From the NCBI RefSeq assembly GCF_002893095.1, contig NZ_PKQQ01000015.1:29568-93567 (forward strand): a stretch of DNA of 64,000 nt, in the 5' to 3' direction. The notes beneath the pieces are model-generated. The model saw nothing but the letters and a program-made list of their open reading frames with translations. It searched no databases and had not been told where the DNA came from. Both the position numbers and the translations under genes were made by a program. The stretch comes from Stenotrophomonas sp. VV52. GTDB taxonomy: Bacteria; Pseudomonadota; Gammaproteobacteria; Xanthomonadales; Xanthomonadaceae. The stretch's first letter is position 1. Each line of letters opens with the position of its first letter. Positions 43,957 through 53,607 of this stretch are shown here, piece after piece.

Positions 43957-44276
43957 CGTTCCTCATCCGCTTTGCGTGAGCGCTTCTTCCTTGGTTCGTG
44001 CTTGCGATAGCGGTAGGGCAGGGGGACTGGGGTTTCGTCCAGTATCAGGGTCACGCGGCCGGGTGAGGTCTCCACCCATACACGGTGACCCACCTTCAGC
44101 CCCAGTCGTTCAAGCCAGACCCCGCACAGCTGCAGGCGGGGAATGAAGAGTCCAGGTGGCAGGATGTTGCCGGCCGGGTGTTGCAGGGCGGAAATGCGGA
44201 TGCTCTTGGGCTGGTGCCAGCCGATGCCGACCTGCTGGTTGGGGTCGGTGGACGATTCCATCTTCGAACTGCTCAT
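43953..44276 (-). CDS. SymE-family type I toxin-like protein
   Basis: 107 residues from the ATG at 44276, eight bases after AAGGGAG. The core GLFIPRLQLCGVWLERLGL followed by KVGHRVWVETSPGRVTLIL is the SymE/AbrB-like fold: SymE is an SOS-induced toxin in E. coli, checked by the antisense RNA SymR. The C-terminal tail is very basic (PLPYRYRKHEPRKKRSRKADEER). It stands alone. Codon use and GC are lower than in neighbours, suggesting acquisition. An in-frame ATG at 44261 is the alternative start. Confidence 0.75.
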   Translation of the reverse strand: MSSSKMESSTDPNQQVGIGWHQPKSIRISALQHPAGNILPPGLFIPRLQLCGVWLERLGLKVGHRVWVETSPGRVTLILDETPVPLPYRYRKHEPRKKRSRKADEER

Positions 44277-44278
44277 GC

Positions 44279-44320
44279 GAGTACTCCCTTGGAAGTACTC
44301 CCTCGTCGGCGACGAGGGAG
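44279..44320 (-). other. hairpin and repeated ribosome-site sequence in the symE-like leader
   Basis: CTCCCTCGTC at 44298-44307 pairs perfectly with GACGAGGGAG at 44311-44320 (3-base loop). On the minus strand the sequence AGGGAGTACT occurs twice: once overlapping the hairpin and once just before the start codon. This could form alternative ribosome-site structures or be the target of an antisense RNA. Confidence 0.5.
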
Positions 44321-44453
44321 TCGGGAGGTTGATATCCGTTCGACCAACGGTGTGACTTATTTCCCCACGGGGTGTTGTATTCGCCACCCACCCGACGCAG
44401 AACTGCATACTTTCATTAGTCGAACGAGGGGATATCAAACCCCGAGCCAACAC

Positions 44454-44786
44454 GATGCACAGCTGCTCAATGACAGAGAAGTTGGCATTTCCTAAGGATA
44501 ACGGTGTATCGATACGCCGCGTCTATGGTGCGTCGCAAGTGGGCCGGATATTGGCTGGCGCGGCATTTTTAGTGCTACAGAGGTCGCAGAATCAACGGTT
44601 CAACGCCCGTTGGAATGTCGAAGAATTTTGATGTGCGCTCATGTAGCGCTGTCGCTAACGGCCGTTCGTGCGCTGGCTTCCGCTTGGGTCCGCGATGACA
44701 CGCGTGGCGTGTCACTACGCTTGCGCGCGAAGCTGCGTAGCGACACGCCATGCGTGTCCCACGCACCGCCGGATCACACGCGCCCT
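44454..44786. other. 333-base gap, no gene recognised
   Basis: The left part is relatively AT-rich and holds a weak hairpin with a short T run near 44561-44572 but no convincing ORF or RNA gene. The right part holds a REP inverted pair (44697-44763). Confidence 0.5.
44697..44763. repeat. GTAG REP repeat, inverted pair (GTAGCGACACGCC subfamily)
   Basis: GACACGCGTGGCGTGTCACTA ending at 44718 and GTAGCGACACGCCATGCGTG starting at 44737. Confidence 0.8.
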
Positions 44787-45425
44787 TTAAACGATCGCAA
44801 TCTTCGCCTTGGCCAGCGCCTCACGCACCATCCCATCATTGGCCTCGGTCACCGGCCGCGTCAGGTCCCAAAGAAACTTCACCCGGAACCCGGACTTCAC
44901 TGCGTCCTGCGCACTCCACAGCACGCAATAGTCCCGAGCCAACCCACACACATGCACCTCGCGGATACCACGCTCATGCAGCCACCCGGCCAGACCCGTG
45001 GGCGGGCGGTTCCCGTCCGGCCCATGGTTCTCGCGGAACGCACTGTACGAGTCCACCTCGCGCCGCGTGCCTTTTCGCAGGATCAGGTCCGCCGGCGTCC
45101 AGTCCACCCCAGGATGCAGCGCCGCGCCCGGCGTGTCCTGCACGCAATGATCCGGCCACAGCGTCTGCGGCTGCGCGTGCAGCAGGATGGTCTCGAACGG
45201 CAGCTGGCCCGGCTGCTGGCTCGCGTACGAGGCGTGATCCGCCGGGTGCCAGTCCTGCGTGGCCACCACCGTGCGGTACCGGCGCTGGGCCAGCAGCGCG
45301 GCAATGCCCGGCACGATGCCATCGCCGTCCACGCAGGGCAGCGCACCGCCGGGCATGAAGTCCGGTTGCAGATCAATCACGACCAGGGCAACGTCGGCGG
45401 GGAATTGGCTCATGTCAGGCGTCAT
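44787..45425 (-). CDS. pncA: nicotinamidase
   Basis: 212 residues. The catalytic triad is visible: Asp18 (VIDLQPDF), Lys118 (LRKGT) and Cys167 (ARDYCVL), with metal ligands Asp58, His60 and His64 in TQDWHPADH. Converts nicotinamide to nicotinate for NAD salvage. A second ATG four codons later may be used. It lies 51 bases downstream of the metE start direction partner's stop region, on the same strand as metE but upstream of it in map order, with its own end facing the REP pair. Confidence 0.93.
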   Translation of the reverse strand: MTPDMSQFPADVALVVIDLQPDFMPGGALPCVDGDGIVPGIAALLAQRRYRTVVATQDWHPADHASYASQQPGQLPFETILLHAQPQTLWPDHCVQDTPGAALHPGVDWTPADLILRKGTRREVDSYSAFRENHGPDGNRPPTGLAGWLHERGIREVHVCGLARDYCVLWSAQDAVKSGFRVKFLWDLTRPVTEANDGMVREALAKAKIAIV

Positions 45426-45476
45426 GCGGGGGTGGGGTGTCCCAGTGTAGCGGACACCCCTGAACCGGATTCCGCG

Positions 45477-47774
45477 TCAGGCCGCGTTCGCGTCCGCCGT
45501 CTCATCCCGCAACTGCCGCGCCGCAGCCACCAGCGCTTCCAGCGCCGCCCGGGTTTCCTTCCAGCCGCGGGTCTTGAGTCCGCAGTCCGGGTTCACCCAG
45601 ATCTGCTCCGGTCGCAGCACCTCGGCGGCCTTGCGCAGTAGCGAGAGCATCTCTTCCTTGTCCGGCACGCGCGGGGAATGGATGTCGTACACACCCGGCC
45701 CGATCTCGTTCGGGTACTGGAACTTCACGAAAGCATCCAGCAGTTCCATCCGCGAGCGCGAGGTCTCGATCGAGATCACATCGGCGTCCATCGCCGCCAC
45801 CGAGTGGATGATGTCGTTGAACTCGGAGTAGCACATGTGGGTGTGGATCTGGGTAGCGTCACGCACGCCGCTCGCACTGATCCGGAAGGCTTCCACCGCC
45901 CAGTCCAGGTACTCGCGCCATTGTGCGCGACGCAGCGGCAGACCTTCGCGGATCGCCGGTTCGTCGATCTGGATCACGCCGATGCCGGCCGTTTCCAGGT
46001 CCAGCACCTCATCGCGGAGTGCCAGTGCGATCTGTCGGCAGGTATCAGCGCGCGCCTGGTCGTCGCGCACGAACGACCACTGCAGCACCGTCACCGGGCC
46101 GGTCAACATGCCCTTCATCGGCCGGTCGGTCAGCGACTGTGCGTACTGCGACCAACGCACCGTCATCGGCTGCGGGCGGCTCACGTCGCCGTAGATCACC
46201 GGCGGCTTCACGCAGCGCGAGCCATAGCTCTGCACCCAGCCGTTCTTGGTGAAGGCGAAGCCTTCCAGCTGCTCGCCGAAGTACTCCACCATGTCGTTGC
46301 GCTCGAATTCGCCATGCACCAGCACGTCCAGCCCGATCTGCTCCTGGATGCGCACGCAGTGCTCGGTCTGGGTGGCGAGGAAGGCGTCGTAGTCTGCGTC
46401 GGAGAGCGTGCCGGACTTGTTGCGCGCACGCGCCTCGCGCACTTCCTGCGTCTGCGGGAACGAGCCAATCGTAGTGGTGGGGTAGCGCGGCAGCTTGAAT
46501 GCGGCAGCCTGTGCCAGATGGCGCTGGGGATAGGGGCTATGGCGCTGCGCATCAGCTGCGGTCAGCGCGGAGAGACGCGCGGCCACGGCGGGGTTGTGCA
46601 CGCGCGGCGACCGGCGGCGCGATTCAATGCGCTCGCGCGAGGAGGCCAATGCAGCTTCGGCGCGTGCCGGCGCATCGATGGCGTCGGCCAGCACGCGCAG
46701 CTCGCCCAGCTTCTGCTTCGAGAACGCCAGCCAGCCACGCAGTTCGTCGTCCAGCTTCTTCTCATGGTCCAGGTCCACCGGGCTGTGCAGCAGCGAACAC
46801 GACGGCGCCAGCCACAGGCAGTCGCTGCCCAGCTGGCCGTGGGCGTAGCGTGCCAGCACCAGCGCGTTGTCCAGATGCGTGCGCCAGATGTTGCGGCCAT
46901 TGACCAGCCCCGCCGAGAGCACGCGCCCGGCCGGCAGCGCCTTGATCACCACGTCCAGCTGTTCGGGTGCACGCACCAGGTCCACATGCAAGCCATCCAC
47001 CGGCAGCGAGGCGGCCAAGGCCAAGTTGTCGTCCAACGCGCCGAAGTAGGTGGCCACCAGCACCTTGGGGCGCTTGGCTTCCGCCAGCACCGCATAGGCG
47101 TGGGTGAACGCAGCGCGCGCTTCGGCACTGAGATCCTGCACCAGCGCCGGTTCGTCCAGCTGCACCCACTGTGCACCGGCCGCCTGCAGCTGGTCCAGCA
47201 GGTCCACGTAGACCGGCAGCAGCGCATCCAGCAGGTCCAGCGCGGGACTGCCATCCACGGTCTTGGACAGCAGCAGGAACGTCACCGGGCCAATCAGCAC
47301 GGGACGGGTTTCAATGCCCAGCGCCTTGGCCTGGCGGTACTCGGCCAGCGGCTTGTCGCCGCGCAGCGCGAAGCCCTGGCCGGCCTGCAGTTCGGGCACC
47401 AGGTAGTGGTAGTTGGTGTCGAACCACTTGGTCATTTCCAGCGCATGCAGGTCCACGCCTTCGCGCTGCAGCCCCCGCGCCATAGCGAAGTAGCCGGTGA
47501 GCGGGTCGGCGTCGGCCAGTGCGCGGTAGCGGGCCGGAATGGCATCGAACAGGAAGGCGGCATCCAGTACCTGGTCGTACAGGCTGAAGTCGTTGCTGGG
47601 CGGAACATCCACCCCGGCATCGCGTTGCAGCTGCCAGTGCGTGGCCCGCAGGCCGGCGGCGGTGTCCAGCAGAGAAGTGGCGCTGCTTTGGCCCGACCAG
47701 AACGCTTCCAGCGCGCGCTTGAGCTCGCGTTTGGCGCCGATGCGGGGGAAGCCCAGATTGGTAACAGTGGTCAT
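45477..47774 (-). CDS. metE: cobalamin-independent methionine synthase
   Basis: 765 residues (E. coli 753). [20 protein letters not shown] opens the N-terminal barrel; the C-terminal barrel holds the zinc ligands in [10 protein letters not shown] and NPDCGLKTR and the substrate loop TIGSFPQT. Transfers methyl from 5-methyl-THF (polyglutamate) to homocysteine. GAGGA lies eight bases before the ATG at 47774. A cobalamin riboswitch sits in the long leader, so the gene is expected to be off when B12 is available and MetH can work. Confidence 0.96.
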   Translation of the reverse strand: MTTVTNLGFPRIGAKRELKRALEAFWSGQSSATSLLDTAAGLRATHWQLQRDAGVDVPPSNDFSLYDQVLDAAFLFDAIPARYRALADADPLTGYFAMARGLQREGVDLHALEMTKWFDTNYHYLVPELQAGQGFALRGDKPLAEYRQAKALGIETRPVLIGPVTFLLLSKTVDGSPALDLLDALLPVYVDLLDQLQAAGAQWVQLDEPALVQDLSAEARAAFTHAYAVLAEAKRPKVLVATYFGALDDNLALAASLPVDGLHVDLVRAPEQLDVVIKALPAGRVLSAGLVNGRNIWRTHLDNALVLARYAHGQLGSDCLWLAPSCSLLHSPVDLDHEKKLDDELRGWLAFSKQKLGELRVLADAIDAPARAEAALASSRERIESRRRSPRVHNPAVAARLSALTAADAQRHSPYPQRHLAQAAAFKLPRYPTTTIGSFPQTQEVREARARNKSGTLSDADYDAFLATQTEHCVRIQEQIGLDVLVHGEFERNDMVEYFGEQLEGFAFTKNGWVQSYGSRCVKPPVIYGDVSRPQPMTVRWSQYAQSLTDRPMKGMLTGPVTVLQWSFVRDDQARADTCRQIALALRDEVLDLETAGIGVIQIDEPAIREGLPLRRAQWREYLDWAVEAFRISASGVRDATQIHTHMCYSEFNDIIHSVAAMDADVISIETSRSRMELLDAFVKFQYPNEIGPGVYDIHSPRVPDKEEMLSLLRKAAEVLRPEQIWVNPDCGLKTRGWKETRAALEALVAAARQLRDETADANAA

Positions 47775-47984
47775 GAAACGTATCCTCATTGCGTAGGCAT
47801 TGAGGAACGAAGGAACTGCGCGGCCCGCACGCCATTGCTGCCGTGCCCGCCCCGCCAGCGACCTTCGCCCCCGCGGGCGAACCGGATGCCGCGAAGCGGA
47901 CGCACGGGGGCAGCGCCCTGCACTGTGCAAGGCGTCAGGCCCCGGCAACCTCCCCGCGGACGTTCCAGGTCGAATCAGAGGACG

Positions 47985-48170
47985 GTCGTGTCCTCCGGCC
48001 GGGGCCGGTATTCGGGCTGATGGACACGGGCGCGAACGCCCACCTACTCCCTGCCGCTTCCCAGGCCGCAAGGCCCAGTGCTGTTGGCAGGTGTCGTTTC
48101 CATTCACCGCTGCGGGGCAGCTCCGGAATGGGTGCGCAAGGCACCGTCACCGGATTCCCGTTTAAACCCA
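47985..48170 (-). ncRNA. cobalamin riboswitch upstream of metE
   Basis: On the minus strand the leader contains GGGAATCCGGTGAC, then TTCCGGAGCTGCCCCGCAGC and GGTGAATGG, and ends with the B12 box AGCCCGAATACCGGCC (48003-48018), the ordered consensus elements of the cobalamin aptamer. Boundaries are approximate. About 210 bases of GC-rich leader separate it from metE and must hold the expression platform; I did not identify a clear terminator there. Confidence 0.9.
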
Positions 48171-48263
48171 TCCCTTCATCTGCATGAAGAGATGGATACC
48201 TTCGGCGAGCACAAGGTAGGCCGATTGGGGGATGGGGTCAAGGGGAGGAGACTTATGCCACTG

Positions 48264-48289
48264 CATCCGCCACGCCTCTTCCCCCGTAT
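48264..48289 (+). promoter_or_regulatory. ECF-type promoter upstream of the sigma operon
   Basis: TGCATCC (CATCC at 48264-48268), 16 bases, then CGTATCTC (CGTAT at 48285-48289). The same bases with the same spacing stand before the desaturase gene at 50545-50570. CATCC and a CGxAT-like -10 at this spacing resemble promoters of SigK/RskA-type ECF sigma factors. The start codon of the first gene is 30 bases after CGTAT. Confidence 0.65.
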
Positions 48290-48318
48290 CTCTCCACGAC
48301 CTCCCTCTGGAAACGGGC

Positions 48319-49098
48319 ATGCGCCGCTCATTCACAGTTCCTGCCGGGCTGCTTCTGCTGCTGTGCCCGCTGTTGGCCGGTGCCGAAACCGTCCAGCGCC
48401 AGGAAGGGCGCGCGTTCTCCGCCGAGGGAAACACGTTGCTCTACCGCGAAACCCACTGGCTGCAGGGCCCACCCACCGCGCAGTCGCGGCTGGTGCTGTA
48501 CCGCTGCGCCGATGGCCGCCCGTTCGCGCGCAAGTGGATGACCCCGCAGGGGAGCGCGCAGACGCCGGACTTCAGCCTGGAAGATGGCCGTGATGGTTAT
48601 CAGGAAGGGGTGCGTGGCAGCGGCGCGTCTCGCACGGTGTACCTGCGCAGTTCGGCTACTGCAACGCCGGTCAGCCGCACGTTGGTAGTGCCGAACGATG
48701 CAGTGGTCGACGCGGGCTTCGACGCAGCCGTACGCGGCCACTGGGCCGCCCTGCGCGAGGGCAAGCCGGTGGCGTTCCAGTTCGTGCTGCCCAGCCGTCA
48801 ACGCCTGGTGCCGCTGAAACTGCAGCGCACCGGCGCAACCACCTGGCAGGGCCAACCGGCGCAGCAACTACAGATGAAACTGGACGCATGGTTCGGCTTC
48901 GCAGTGCCAGCAGTCACGCTGGTCTACGCCAACGCGGACCAGCGCCTGCTGCAGTTCACCGGCACCGGCAACGTGCGCGACGCCAAGGGCCGCTATCCGC
49001 AGGTGCGCGTGGAGTTCCCCAGTGCGCCTGCGGCCGCCACTGCGGCCGAGCTTGCCACGGCCAGGGGGCAGGATCTGGTGAAGATATGCGACAGCTGA
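48319..49098 (+). CDS. exported protein of unknown function, first gene of the ECF sigma operon
   Basis: 259 residues from the ATG at 48319 with a clear signal peptide (MRRSFTVPAGLLLLLCPLLAGAE). The mature part is rich in beta-type segments: a repeated-looking RDGYQEGVRGSGASRTVYLR region and a late domain with WQGQPAQQLQMKLDAWFGF. No family recognised. It precedes the sigma factor by 70 bases behind the shared ECF promoter, so it may be the envelope sensor or an output of that regulon. Confidence 0.7.
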   Translation: MRRSFTVPAGLLLLLCPLLAGAETVQRQEGRAFSAEGNTLLYRETHWLQGPPTAQSRLVLYRCADGRPFARKWMTPQGSAQTPDFSLEDGRDGYQEGVRGSGASRTVYLRSSATATPVSRTLVVPNDAVVDAGFDAAVRGHWAALREGKPVAFQFVLPSRQRLVPLKLQRTGATTWQGQPAQQLQMKLDAWFGFAVPAVTLVYANADQRLLQFTGTGNVRDAKGRYPQVRVEFPSAPAAATAAELATARGQDLVKICDS

Positions 49099-49168
49099 AT
49101 ACCCTCTTGCAGCCAGTCAAAAGAGCAACGACCATGCAGGCACGCGCCTTGCCGACACCGAGTTCTCG

Positions 49169-49738
49169 ATGCCTGAGTTGGATGCTTCCGATACCGCCGC
49201 AGCCGCACGCCTCAACGGGCTGCTGGTGCAGGTGGCCAGCGGCGACCGCCACGCCTTCGAGCAGGTTTACCAGCTCGCTTCCGGTCGACTGTTCGCGATC
49301 TGCCTGCAGCTGCTGCGCGACCGCAACGACGCCGAAGACGTGCTGCAGGACGTCTTTTCCTCGGTCTGGAACAAGGCAGGCCAGTTCGATCCCGCCAAGG
49401 CTTCGGCCATGACCTGGCTCTCCATGACCGCCCGCCACCGCGCGATCGACCGCCTGCGCGCCGCGCCGCCGCGCGCGATGGACGACCTCTCGGTGATCGA
49501 TGACCTGCCCGACGGCGATGCCCAGCCACCGCAGGCCGCCGAGCAGTCGTCCGACCGCGCGCGCCTGGCCCAGTGCCTGGAAACCCTGGAGAGCAAGCGC
49601 CGCGCGCTGATCCGCGCGGCGTTCCTGGACGGCTCCAGCTATGAAGAGCTGGCCCGTCGCATCGGTTCGCCGCTGGGTTCGGTGAAGAGCTGGATCCGGC
49701 GCGGCCTTGGCCAACTGCGGGTGTGCCTGGAACGATGA
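49169..49738 (+). CDS. ECF sigma factor (SigK/RskA type)
   Basis: 189 residues. Region 2 (about 25-95) contains AFEQVYQLASGRLFAICLQL, DAEDVLQDVFSSVWNKAGQF and TWLSMTARHRAIDRLRA; region 4 (about 135-185) contains RALIRAAFLDGSSYEELARR and GSVKSWIRRGLGQLR. Its stop overlaps the anti-sigma start (ATGA). The two promoter-like copies nearby suggest autoregulation plus control of the lipid operon. Confidence 0.9.
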   Translation: MPELDASDTAAAARLNGLLVQVASGDRHAFEQVYQLASGRLFAICLQLLRDRNDAEDVLQDVFSSVWNKAGQFDPAKASAMTWLSMTARHRAIDRLRAAPPRAMDDLSVIDDLPDGDAQPPQAAEQSSDRARLAQCLETLESKRRALIRAAFLDGSSYEELARRIGSPLGSVKSWIRRGLGQLRVCLER

Positions 49739-50508
49739 ACATCCGCGACCTTCACGACGAATTCGACGACGAACAGCCGCCCAGCGCCGACATCCTGGCG
49801 GGCGAGTATGTGCTGGGCGTGCAGGACGCCGCCGAGCGCCGCCAGCTGGAACAGCGCATCGCCCAGGACCCGGGCTTTGCCCGCCTGGTCGAACAGTGGC
49901 AGAACCGGCTGGCGCCGCTGCTGGACGCGTTCGGCAGCGAAGCGGTGCCTGCGCATGTGTGGCCGCGCATCCGCACCGCGCTGGGCTGGCCGGCAGCGGT
50001 AGTCGCACCCAAGCTGTGGCAGCGCACCGGGTTCTGGCAGGGCATGACCGCCCTGGCCGCCGCCCTGGCGCTGGTAGCGGTGTTCAACCGTCAGCCGCTG
50101 CAGGAACCCGCACCGGTTACCCCGGTCGCCGTCACCCCGGCACCGACCCCGGCCGAGCCGGAGCAGGCGACCAAGCCGGTCACCCCGCTGCTGCGCGACG
50201 ACGGCACGCCCGGCTGGCTGGCCTCGGTCGACAAAGCGCAGGGCAAGGTGTTGATGGTGCCGGTACCGGCCGCGGCCGACGCGGCAGGGCGCGCGCCCGA
50301 GCTGTGGCTGATCCCGGCCGGCGGTACGCCGCGCTCGCTGGGTCTGGTCTCGATCAACCGCGCCCACACTGTGGCGGTGCCCGAGGCGCTGCGTGATGTT
50401 CTGGTGAACGGCTCGACGCTGGCGATCACGCTGGAACCGGCAGGCGGCGCGCCGCAGGGCATTCCGACCGGTCCGATCATCGCCAAGGGCGATATCGCCA
50501 ACCTGTAA
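49735..50508 (+). CDS. RskA-type membrane anti-sigma factor
   Basis: 257 residues. The cytoplasmic N-terminus (SADILAGEYVLGVQDAAERR) is the anti-sigma domain of the RskA/ChrR-like group, without a zinc-binding HxxxCxxC motif. One membrane helix (about 100-117) leads to a Pro/Ala-rich linker and a periplasmic RskA domain (LMVPVPAAADAAGRAPELWL, PRSLGLVS, LAITLEPAGGAPQG). It holds the sigma factor inactive until a periplasmic signal triggers its proteolysis. Confidence 0.88.
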   Translation: MNIRDLHDEFDDEQPPSADILAGEYVLGVQDAAERRQLEQRIAQDPGFARLVEQWQNRLAPLLDAFGSEAVPAHVWPRIRTALGWPAAVVAPKLWQRTGFWQGMTALAAALALVAVFNRQPLQEPAPVTPVAVTPAPTPAEPEQATKPVTPLLRDDGTPGWLASVDKAQGKVLMVPVPAAADAAGRAPELWLIPAGGTPRSLGLVSINRAHTVAVPEALRDVLVNGSTLAITLEPAGGAPQGIPTGPIIAKGDIANL

Positions 50509-50512
50509 GCCC

Positions 50513-50544
50513 CACCCCTTCCGGATTTAATTTCGGAAGGGGTG
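50513..50544 (+). terminator. hairpin after the anti-sigma gene
   Basis: CACCCCTTCCG at 50513-50523 pairs perfectly with CGGAAGGGGTG at 50534-50544, but no T run follows; the -35 element of the next promoter begins at once. It may be a weak terminator. Confidence 0.5.
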
Positions 50545-50570
50545 CATCCAAACGCGGCGGGCCTGCGTAT
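50545..50570 (+). promoter_or_regulatory. ECF-type promoter upstream of the lipid-modification operon
   Basis: CATCC at 50545-50549, 16-base spacer, CGTAT at 50566-50570, flanked by TG and CTC as in the copy at 48264. A perfect inverted repeat TCTCCTGA (50570-50577) / TCAGGAGA (50586-50593) follows and would pair with the desaturase ribosome site, so the 5' end of the mRNA may fold over it. Confidence 0.65.
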
Positions 50571-50601
50571 CTCCTGATGAACCCGTCAGGAGACGCGCGA
50601 C

Positions 50602-51561
<960 letters not shown>

Positions 51562-51562
51562 C

Positions 51563-52843
51563 ATGCGCATTGCCGTGATCGGGTCAGGCATTGCAGGGTT
51601 GGCCAGCGCGTGGTGGCTGGGCAGGCGCCATGAAGTAACGCTGTTCGAAGCCAACGATTATCTCGGCGGTCACACCCACACCCATCTGGTGCAGGTGGAT
51701 GGACGCCTGCAGTCGGTGGATACGGGTTTCATCGTGTTCAACCCGCAGAACTATCCGTTGCTGACGGCGCTGTTCAACGACCTGGGTGTGGCCTCCCAGC
51801 CCACCACGATGAGCTTCTCGGTGCACAGCGAGCGCAGCGGCGTGGAGTACAACGCAACTTCGCTCGACACGCTGTTCTGCCAGCGCCGAAACCTGGCCTC
51901 GCCGCGCTTTTGGGGCATGCTGCGCGACCTGCGCCGCTTCTATCGCGAAGCGCCGAAGCTGCTGCACAGTGGCGGCGAAGGGCCGTCGCTGGGCGAGTTC
52001 CTCGACGCGGGCCGCTACGGCGGTGCCTTCATCCAGGAGCACCTGCTGCCGATGGCCTCGTCACTGTGGTCCGCGCCGATCGCCAGCCTGGCGCATTTCC
52101 CCGCGCGCTACCTGGTGCAGTTCATGGCCAACCACCAGATGCTGCAGGTCAGCGGTCGTCCGGAATGGCGCGTGGTCACCGGCGGCTCGGCGCGCTATGT
52201 GGACGCGATGCGTCGGCGCTGGCGGGTGCGTGAGCGGCTGGAAACCCGCGTGCTGGGGGTGGAGCGACACGAGCACGGGGTACGCGTGCTGACCGCCGAA
52301 GGCCTGGAAGGTTTCGACCAGATGGTGCTCGCCTGCCACAGCGACCAGGCGCTGGCGCTGCTGTCCGACGCCGACCCCATCGAGCGCAGCGTGCTCAGCG
52401 CGATCCGCTACCAGCCCAACGAAGTGGTACTGCATACCGACGCCTCCCTGCTGCCCCGCAATCGCAAGGCCTGGGCCGCCTGGAATGCGCATGTGCCGCG
52501 CGATCCGATGGCGCCGTGTTCTGTCAGCTACTACATGAACGCGCTGCAGGGTATCGACACCCCCAGCCCGCTGGTGGTGACGCTCAACCGTACCGAGGCG
52601 ATCGCGCCGGACAAGATCCTGCGCACCCTGCACTACGCCCACCCGGTACACGACCATGAAATGGTGCGTGCACAGGCGCGCTGGTCTGAAGTGCAGGGCC
52701 GGCGGCGGACCTGGTTCGCCGGGGCGTACTGGGGCTGGGGCTTCCACGAAGATGGCATCCGCAGCGCGTGCCGGGTGGCGGACGCGTTGCACCTGCTCGA
52801 AGCCGAAGCCTACTGGCCGCTGTCGCAGGGCATGCCCGCATGA
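51563..52843 (+). CDS. FAD-dependent amine-oxidase-like protein (lipid-modification cluster)
   Basis: 426 residues. The dinucleotide fold GSGIAGLASAWWLG is at the very N-terminus, with YLGGHTHTH after it and a C-terminal FAD contact GAYWGWGFHEDGIRSA. This group is the flavoprotein repeatedly found beside CFA synthase and DUF1365 genes in proteobacteria; relatives take part in unusual fatty-acid oxidation, including furan fatty acid synthesis in Rhodobacter. Starts one base after the desaturase stop. Confidence 0.85.
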   Translation: MRIAVIGSGIAGLASAWWLGRRHEVTLFEANDYLGGHTHTHLVQVDGRLQSVDTGFIVFNPQNYPLLTALFNDLGVASQPTTMSFSVHSERSGVEYNATSLDTLFCQRRNLASPRFWGMLRDLRRFYREAPKLLHSGGEGPSLGEFLDAGRYGGAFIQEHLLPMASSLWSAPIASLAHFPARYLVQFMANHQMLQVSGRPEWRVVTGGSARYVDAMRRRWRVRERLETRVLGVERHEHGVRVLTAEGLEGFDQMVLACHSDQALALLSDADPIERSVLSAIRYQPNEVVLHTDASLLPRNRKAWAAWNAHVPRDPMAPCSVSYYMNALQGIDTPSPLVVTLNRTEAIAPDKILRTLHYAHPVHDHEMVRAQARWSEVQGRRRTWFAGAYWGWGFHEDGIRSACRVADALHLLEAEAYWPLSQGMPA

Positions 52844-53607
52844 CCGCAAGCGCCATCTACCGTGGTCGCATGCAGCACCGTCGGCACGCGCCGCAAGCGC
52901 ACGCGTTCGACTACCCGGTGGCGCAGCTGTTGCTGGACCTCGATGAGATCGATGCGGTGTTCAACCGCCGCTGGTTCTGGTCGGTCGGACGCCGCAACCT
53001 GGCCGAGTTTCGCCGCAGCGATTACCTGGGCGACCCCGCCCAGCCGCTGGCCGAAGCGGTACGTGGCCGCATCACCGAAGCACTGGGCCGCGCACCGGTC
53101 GGCCCGATCCGGCTGCTGACCCACCTGCGTTATGGCGGGCACGTGTTCAACCCGGTCAGCTTCTACTACTGCTACGCCGCCGACGGCACCACGCTGGACT
53201 GCATCGTGGCCGAGATCACCAACACGCCGTGGAAGGAACGCCATGCCTACGTGCTGCCGGTGAGCGAGGCCGACGCGCACGGCCGTGCGCTGGGCTGGAC
53301 CTTCGACAAACGCTTTCACGTGTCGCCGTTCATGCCGATGGACTGCGAGTACCGCTGGCGCTTCACCGCCCCCGGCAACGACCTGCACGTGCACATGCAG
53401 GTGTGGCGCGACGGCGAGCGCCAGTTCGACGCCGACCTCGCCCTGCAGCGCCATCCGCTCAACGGCCCAGGCCTGGCCCGCGTGCTGCTGCGCTACCCGC
53501 TGATGACCGTGCAGGTGGTGGCCGCCATCCACTGGCAGGCACTGCGTTTGTGGCTCAAGCGCAACCCGGTGCACGACCACCCTTCCATTGCTGGAAAGAC
53601 CCCATGA
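52840..53607 (+). CDS. DUF1365 protein
   Basis: 255 residues, starting MTASAIYRGRMQHRR, with HAFDYPVAQLLLDLDEID, THLRYGGHVFNPVSFYYCY and ITNTPWKERHAYVLP, the conserved blocks of DUF1365. Biochemical role unknown, but the family nearly always neighbours CFA synthase and the FAD protein. ATGA overlap on both sides ties it to the operon. Confidence 0.9.
   Translation: MTASAIYRGRMQHRRHAPQAHAFDYPVAQLLLDLDEIDAVFNRRWFWSVGRRNLAEFRRSDYLGDPAQPLAEAVRGRITEALGRAPVGPIRLLTHLRYGGHVFNPVSFYYCYAADGTTLDCIVAEITNTPWKERHAYVLPVSEADAHGRALGWTFDKRFHVSPFMPMDCEYRWRFTAPGNDLHVHMQVWRDGERQFDADLALQRHPLNGPGLARVLLRYPLMTVQVVAAIHWQALRLWLKRNPVHDHPSIAGKTP

Noticed and set aside
44575..44766. 63-codon minus-strand frame beside pncA
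   Set aside because: Most of it is made of the REP pair; only a short AT-rich tail is unexplained and no family was recognised.
45678..48020. Plus-strand open frame of 780 codons over metE and its leader
   Set aside because: Antisense of metE; rich in Arg, Gln and His with no recognisable domain.
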